From positions 1-64,000 of the forward strand of contig JACPUW010000043.1 of assembly GCA_016192035.1 (NCBI GenBank): 64,000 nucleotides of DNA, in the 5' to 3' direction. Within the stretch, counting starts at the first letter, position 1; every line of letters starts with the position of its first letter. Of the stretch, positions 59,846-64,000 are shown one piece after another. Source of the stretch: Bacteroidota bacterium. Lineage in GTDB: Bacteria; Bacteroidota; Bacteroidia; CAILMK01; JACPUW01. Position numbers and translations under genes: made by a program. The notes under the pieces were generated by a model. The model did no database searches, had not been told where the DNA came from, and saw nothing but the letters and a program-made list of their open reading frames with translations.

Positions 59846-62248
59846 TTAGAATTTAAAGGCATAGGATATGGAGGGAATCATGGGGAAAAGGGCCACTTGT
59901 TTGAGCACCCTTGCAGAATTGTCGCTAAAGAAACCATCCTCATAGCCCCAGTAAATAAAGAAGGGATTCTGGCGGCTGTAGGCATTATAGAGTCCCAGGC
60001 TTATGGTCCTCTGGCCCCATTTGGTGGGTTTGTGAAAATTCACGGCCAGGTCCAAGCGGTGGTAGGATGGGGCCCTAAAATTGTTGCGGCTCTCTACGTG
60101 CTCTATATCATCAAAATACACCCATTCGCCACTTTGTCCCAGTTCATCGTTATAGGCCCAGTAGTGTTCTAGCCCCAGGGTATAGGCATTGCCGGTGCCA
60201 TACACCCACACCAGGCCGAAATCCACTTTGTCGTTCTGTTTATACGTGATTACCAGGCTCATGTCGTGTCGGCGGTCATAGCGGTAGGGAAATGCCTTGC
60301 CAAAATTTAGGTCGTCAAACTGCCGGTTGGTCCATGATAGGGTATAGCCTATCCAGCCCGAAAGCTTCCCCACTTTTTTCTCAAACAAAAGCTCTAGGCC
60401 GTAGCTCCAACCCCGGCCTATGGCCACCTTGTTTTCCCAATTGGCATCTGATCCTCCAAATGATTGGCCGTCTTTATATTCTATCAGGTTATCCATGGTT
60501 TTGTAGTAGGCTTCCAAGCTCAGTTCATAGGCATCTTTCACGGTTTGGGCATATCCCAGGGCCACCTGCTGCGAATACTCCACGGGTACATTTTTGGTGG
60601 CAGGTACCCAGAGGTCGGTAGGAAGGCCAATGGTGGGGTTGGTGAGCAGGTGCAAAGCCTGCATCATGGTGGCATATGATGCCTTGATGGACGCCTTGTC
60701 ACTTACCAGAAAACGGGCGGCTATCCTCGGTTGGAGGGAATAAAAGGTGGTATCGGTGGGCATGAATGCCGTGGCATGTAGCCCCAGGTTTACCTTTAGG
60801 CGGTTGCCCAACCGGAGGTCATCCTCTATATATGCGTAGGCTTCATGGGCATACATGGTGTTTGATGCCACGGTGGAGTCCAACTTGATTCCATCAAACT
60901 CAAATTTGGTTTGAGATGCCCCAGGGGAAAACTTGTGGTATATGTCGCCAAAGCCAAATTTGACAAAATGCTTCGGAGAGGGCATATAGTCAAAATCCAC
61001 TTTGGCGGTAATGTCGTCTATGCCGCTGTAAAAGCCTGAATAATAGCTATTTTTTTTCTCCACATCATTTTCCCAGTACGTTTCATAAAACTCCACATCG
61101 GTATCAAACTTGTATTTGCTGTAGGTTACCGTGGTGTTGCTGAACAGTTTGGGGCTAAACATATAGTTCCAGCGCAAGGCAGCAATTTTATTTCCCCAAC
61201 TCAGCCCGCCCCCTGTGCCATATTCGTTCTTTTTGCCTTCCGAAACGTAGTCGTCCTTAATATCAAAATAAAAAATGTCATCGCCGCCGTATGCACTAAG
61301 ATAGAGCCTGCTGCGGTCAGAGAACTTGTGGTTTAGCTTGGCATTTAGGTCGTAGAAATAATACCCCGCCACCACATTGGCTTCACCGGCACTCCTGCCC
61401 ACGGCCTTGATGATTGGCCTGGCCAGTATGTCAAGGTAGGTGCGCCTGCCCGAAACGATAAAGGTGGTTTTTTTGGCCTTGCCTATGGGGCCCTGCAGGC
61501 TCAGTTTTGATGAGATAATGCCTACGCTGCCTTCACCTTCAAATTTGTTGGTGTTGCCCTCCTTCATCCTAATATCCACCACCGACGACAACCTGCCGCC
61601 GTACCTGCTTGGAAATCCACCTTTTATCAATTCCACGCTGTTGATCGCATCGGCATTGAACACAGAAAAGAACCCAAAGAGATGGGAGGCATTATACACC
61701 GGCACACCGTCAAGGAGTATAAGATTTTGGTCAGGCCCACCGCCACGTACATATAGCCCACTGCTGCCCTCACCGCCACTCTGCACCCCGGGCAATAGCT
61801 GTAGGGTCTTGATCACATCTTTTTCGCCCATAAAGGCCGGTAGGTTCTTTACCTTATCCATGCCCAGGGTAATGGTACTCATTTGGGTTTTTTCCTGTAT
61901 CCGGTTTGAACGGTCTTCGGTAATTACCACCTCTTCCAGGGCTATGTTGGCTTCTAGTTTCACGTTCAGGGTTTTGCTGGCCGTAAGGGCCACGGTAGTC
62001 AATTGGGCATTGTAACCCACGTAGCTATATACCACATCGTATGTGCCCTGGGGAAGGGTAAGGCTGTAGAAACCATACACATTGGTTGCGGTTCCATCTT
62101 TCAAGTCCTTAACAAACACGCTAGCCCCTATGAGCTGCTCACCTGTGGCGGCATCGGTGAGATAGCCGCTCAAGGTAACTTTTTGCGCCATGCCCTCCAG
62201 GGCAATGCCAGTAATTAAAATACAGATTAACAGCTTTTTTACTTTCAT
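59846..62248 (-). CDS. TonB-dependent receptor with carboxypeptidase-like domain
   Basis: 800 aa outer-membrane receptor. Signal peptide MKVKKLLICILITGIALEGMA. The carboxypeptidase-regulatory-like domain is GYLTDAATGEQLIGASVFVKDLKDGTATNVYGFYSLTLPQGTYDVVYSYVGY. The plug is KVKNLPAFMGEKDVIKTLQLLPGVQSGGEGSSGLYVRGGGPDQNLILLDGVPVYNASHLFGFFSVFN. A 22-stranded barrel follows to the C-terminal aromatic end (SISYAFKF). Energy comes from TonB-ExbBD, which is not in the window. It forms an operon with the DUF4249 lipoprotein; the absence of degradative enzymes nearby leaves the cargo open. Divergent from the rRNA methyltransferase gene (63 bp between starts). Confidence 0.94.
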   Translation of the reverse strand: MKVKKLLICILITGIALEGMAQKVTLSGYLTDAATGEQLIGASVFVKDLKDGTATNVYGFYSLTLPQGTYDVVYSYVGYNAQLTTVALTASKTLNVKLEANIALEEVVITEDRSNRIQEKTQMSTITLGMDKVKNLPAFMGEKDVIKTLQLLPGVQSGGEGSSGLYVRGGGPDQNLILLDGVPVYNASHLFGFFSVFNADAINSVELIKGGFPSRYGGRLSSVVDIRMKEGNTNKFEGEGSVGIISSKLSLQGPIGKAKKTTFIVSGRRTYLDILARPIIKAVGRSAGEANVVAGYYFYDLNAKLNHKFSDRSRLYLSAYGGDDIFYFDIKDDYVSEGKKNEYGTGGGLSWGNKIAALRWNYMFSPKLFSNTTVTYSKYKFDTDVEFYETYWENDVEKKNSYYSGFYSGIDDITAKVDFDYMPSPKHFVKFGFGDIYHKFSPGASQTKFEFDGIKLDSTVASNTMYAHEAYAYIEDDLRLGNRLKVNLGLHATAFMPTDTTFYSLQPRIAARFLVSDKASIKASYATMMQALHLLTNPTIGLPTDLWVPATKNVPVEYSQQVALGYAQTVKDAYELSLEAYYKTMDNLIEYKDGQSFGGSDANWENKVAIGRGWSYGLELLFEKKVGKLSGWIGYTLSWTNRQFDDLNFGKAFPYRYDRRHDMSLVITYKQNDKVDFGLVWVYGTGNAYTLGLEHYWAYNDELGQSGEWVYFDDIEHVESRNNFRAPSYHRLDLAVNFHKPTKWGQRTISLGLYNAYSRQNPFFIYWGYEDGFFSDNSARVLKQVALFPMIPSISYAFKF

Positions 62249-62311
62249 CTTTTTAGGTTGTCGAGGGTATTGCGCCCATAAAGCGGACTTTAACGGGTAG
62301 GCGTTGCTTTT

Positions 62312-63703
62312 ATGTCAATCTTTGCCGCGAAATACACCAGATTATTGCACCGCGAATTTGAGCAACATTTCCGTTCGTTATTCCCACTAGATTATGAGTG
62401 GTTTGTGGATGCCATGAATGAAACCCCGGCTGTATCCATCAGGGTCAACCCTACAAAATGGCTCGGTTGCCCTTTTTCTGAATGTGGGCCAGTGCCGTGG
62501 TTCACCGGTGCATATTATTTGCCCAGCCGCCCTGCTTTCTATGCCGACCCACTGCACCATGCCGGTGCCTACTATGTGCAAGACGCTTCCACCATGTTCT
62601 TTGCCAACGCCATAGATTGGACCAGGCCCATGTTGGCACTAGACCTATGTGCCGCGCCCGGTGGAAAAAGCACTTTGCTCCTTGACCGTTTGGCACCGGG
62701 CTCGTTCCTGGTGAGCAATGAGGCCGATCTGAACCGAAGCCGGGCGCTGGTAGAGAACCTGGGCAGGTGGGGCAGGCACAATGTGCTGGTTACCAATGCA
62801 GTGGTCAAATCTTTTCTGCCCATGGGCCCTATGTTTGACCTGGTACTGGTAGATGCGCCTTGCAGTGGTGAGGGCATGTTTAGAAAAGATGTCCGTGCCC
62901 TGGAACAATGGTCGCCCAATTTTGTGTCGGCGTGTGCGGCGGTACAGCAGCCTCTGCTTGCCCAAGCCGCCACCCTGGTGGCGCCCGGAGGTTACCTGGT
63001 GTATAGCACCTGTACCTATGAGCCTATGGAAAACGAAGCACAAATAGCTGGTATTCTCGACAAAATGCCTGAATATGAAGTGGTGACAACCCAATGCCAC
63101 CCCGGTTGGGGAGTAGATCAGGTGGATATACCCACAGTAAGCGAACCCCTAAAGGGATATTACCTGTACCACCACAGGGTGCGGGGTGAGGGCCAATTTG
63201 TGTGCGTGATTCGGCGAAGGGAGGAGGGGCTCCGCGCCAGGATACCGGGCAAACCTGCTTTTTCAAAACCCAGTAAACAGGAGGCTGAAAACATACTGGC
63301 TATGGTGCCCGCGCCCATGAACACTCGTTTGGTGAAGGTAAGGGGCCATATACACGCCTTGCCCAGCGAGCATGAATCCCTAGCATCATTCTGTCACTCG
63401 CTTATGCCGCTATGGAAACTGGGCGTGGACATGGGAACTGTGAGCGCGAACAATGTACGGCCCGGATACGAGGCAGCATTGCACTGTGAATCAGTTAATC
63501 GCTTGCCAATGTTTGAATTGGGATTGCCGCAGGCATTGGACTACCTAAAAGGAGGGCCTTTGCCGGTGCATCCACAGTGGCCCAAGGGCTGGGGGCTGGC
63601 CTGTTTTAAGGGGCTGGCACTGGGCTGGGGAAAAAATGTGGGCACCAGGCTCAATAACTACCTGCCCCGTGATCGTTGGTTGCGCAAGGAAGTAGTTTGT
63701 TAG
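62312..63703 (+). CDS. RsmB/NOP-family RNA (cytosine-5) methyltransferase
   Basis: 463 aa SAM-dependent methyltransferase making m5C in RNA, most likely 16S rRNA as RsmF does. The N-terminal RFT region is PAVSIRVNPTK...YYVQDASTMFFANAID. SAM motif I is LDLCAAPGGKSTLLLDRL. Motif IV is VDAPCSGEGMFRKD and motif VI is LVYSTCTYEPMENEAQ, giving the two catalytic Cys residues. The C-terminal ~150 residues (LVKVRGHIHALPSEHESL... NNYLPRDRWLRKEVVC) form a PUA-like RNA-binding domain as in RsmF. ATG at 62312. Confidence 0.9.
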   Translation: MSIFAAKYTRLLHREFEQHFRSLFPLDYEWFVDAMNETPAVSIRVNPTKWLGCPFSECGPVPWFTGAYYLPSRPAFYADPLHHAGAYYVQDASTMFFANAIDWTRPMLALDLCAAPGGKSTLLLDRLAPGSFLVSNEADLNRSRALVENLGRWGRHNVLVTNAVVKSFLPMGPMFDLVLVDAPCSGEGMFRKDVRALEQWSPNFVSACAAVQQPLLAQAATLVAPGGYLVYSTCTYEPMENEAQIAGILDKMPEYEVVTTQCHPGWGVDQVDIPTVSEPLKGYYLYHHRVRGEGQFVCVIRRREEGLRARIPGKPAFSKPSKQEAENILAMVPAPMNTRLVKVRGHIHALPSEHESLASFCHSLMPLWKLGVDMGTVSANNVRPGYEAALHCESVNRLPMFELGLPQALDYLKGGPLPVHPQWPKGWGLACFKGLALGWGKNVGTRLNNYLPRDRWLRKEVVC

Positions 63704-63754
63704 TATTGCCTACATATTTGTGTAATAATGTGAAAAACAGTCATTTGATAGAAA

Positions 63755-63775
63755 GGCAACACGGATTGCCGTTTT
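63755..63775 (+). terminator. weak terminator candidate
   Basis: GGCAA-cacgga-TTGCC followed by GTTTT, 51 bp after the methyltransferase stop. The stem is only 5 bp. Confidence 0.3.
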
Positions 63776-63823
63776 CCTTTCGGCCCCTTGAGGTTGTGTG
63801 TGGTGGAACCAGGAATTGCCTGT

Positions 63824-64000
63824 CTATTCGGCCGATTGGAGTAAATCGAGCCGATCCATAATGCGGTGAGATACACCCATGGATGAAAACCCACCGTCGT
63901 GAAACAGGTTTTGCATGGTGACCATACGGGTAAGGTCAGATAGCAGGGTAATGCAGTAGTCGGCGCATTCGGCAGCGTTGGCGTTGCCCAGTGGCGAAAT
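63824..64000 (-). CDS. SDR-family reductase, C-terminal fragment (cut by window end)
   Basis: The last 58 codons of a gene running off the window end; stop TAG at 63824-63826. The sequence ISPLGNANAAECADYC...LLSDLTRMVTMQNLFHDGGFSSMGVSHRIMDRL is the C-terminus of a short-chain dehydrogenase of the enoyl-ACP-reductase-like type. The features are P-L-G-N, a Cys/Ala-Asp-Y helix, LFSDLTRxVTxQ and the closing D-G-G-F. The substrate cannot be decided without the N-terminal part. Confidence 0.75.
   Translation of the reverse strand: MSPLGNANAAECADYCITLLSDLTRMVTMQNLFHDGGFSSMGVSHRIMDRLDLLQSAE

Overview
The window is chromosomal DNA of a member of the Bacteroidota. The evidence is the gene families: two proteins ending in type A type-IX-secretion (T9SS) sorting domains that are nearly identical to each other, a third secreted protein with a different type A-like tail, and a gliding-motility-associated (type B) C-terminal domain. 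A TonB-dependent receptor is paired with a DUF4249 lipoprotein, there is a DUF4294-like protein, the glyceraldehyde-3-phosphate dehydrogenase is the long (~485 aa) form, and many lipoproteins and outer-membrane barrels are present. Several genes have the Bacteroidota -7 promoter box TAnnTTTG. Base composition looks moderate (roughly half G+C by eye). Genus cannot be fixed from sequence alone. I see no tRNA, rRNA, CRISPR array, transposase, integrase or prophage gene; this is mostly core and envelope-related chromosome.

Layout. 0-4.6 kb: a perfect 16-bp parS-like palindrome sits on the first codons of xseA, followed by xseB, then a heparinase-II/III-like lipoprotein and a small outer-membrane-type protein on the other strand. 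4.6-10.4 kb: a structured spacer, a large secreted protein of unknown function, a MATE transporter, a hexapeptide acyltransferase, a small secreted protein and a nitronate monooxygenase. 10.4-17.3 kb: a minus-strand surface-polysaccharide cluster (comF-like, beta-helix lipoprotein, Gfo/Idh oxidoreductase, lipoprotein, polyprenyl glycosylphosphotransferase) plus birA and rfbC. 17.4-22.3 kb: two T9SS-secreted proteins flanking a lipoprotein; the last 240 bp of the two secreted genes differ at only two positions. 22.3-25.3 kb: an ECF sigma factor, its probable anti-sigma factor and an outer-membrane barrel. 25.3-28.2 kb: lipA, OsmC and small envelope proteins.

28.2-35.4 kb is the most unusual stretch: a tight co-directional run of a DtxR-type metalloregulator, a hotdog thioesterase, smpB, a WG-repeat protein and a 1482-residue SF1 helicase whose N-terminus reads like a degenerate protein-kinase C-lobe. 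35.4-40 kb: sulfotransferase, lhgO, metallo-hydrolase and gap. 40-45.4 kb: a minus-strand trio of a large TPR protein, an outer-membrane barrel and a DUF4294-like protein. 45.5-50 kb: yebC, an alpha/beta hydrolase, a divergent arginase-family/arginine-decarboxylase pair (polyamine synthesis) and a 47-residue basic protein. 50-64 kb: a large secreted protein with two carbohydrate-binding-like modules, an NtrC-type regulator without a DNA-binding domain, a PKD/gliding-type secreted protein, a prolyl oligopeptidase, a DUF4249/TonB-receptor pair, an rRNA-methyltransferase-type gene, and the C-terminus of an SDR reductase cut by the window end.

Gene starts were revised inwards in many places where the longest frame ran into a neighbour or where a signal peptide or conserved domain begins later. 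All functional calls come from motif reading; no database search was run.
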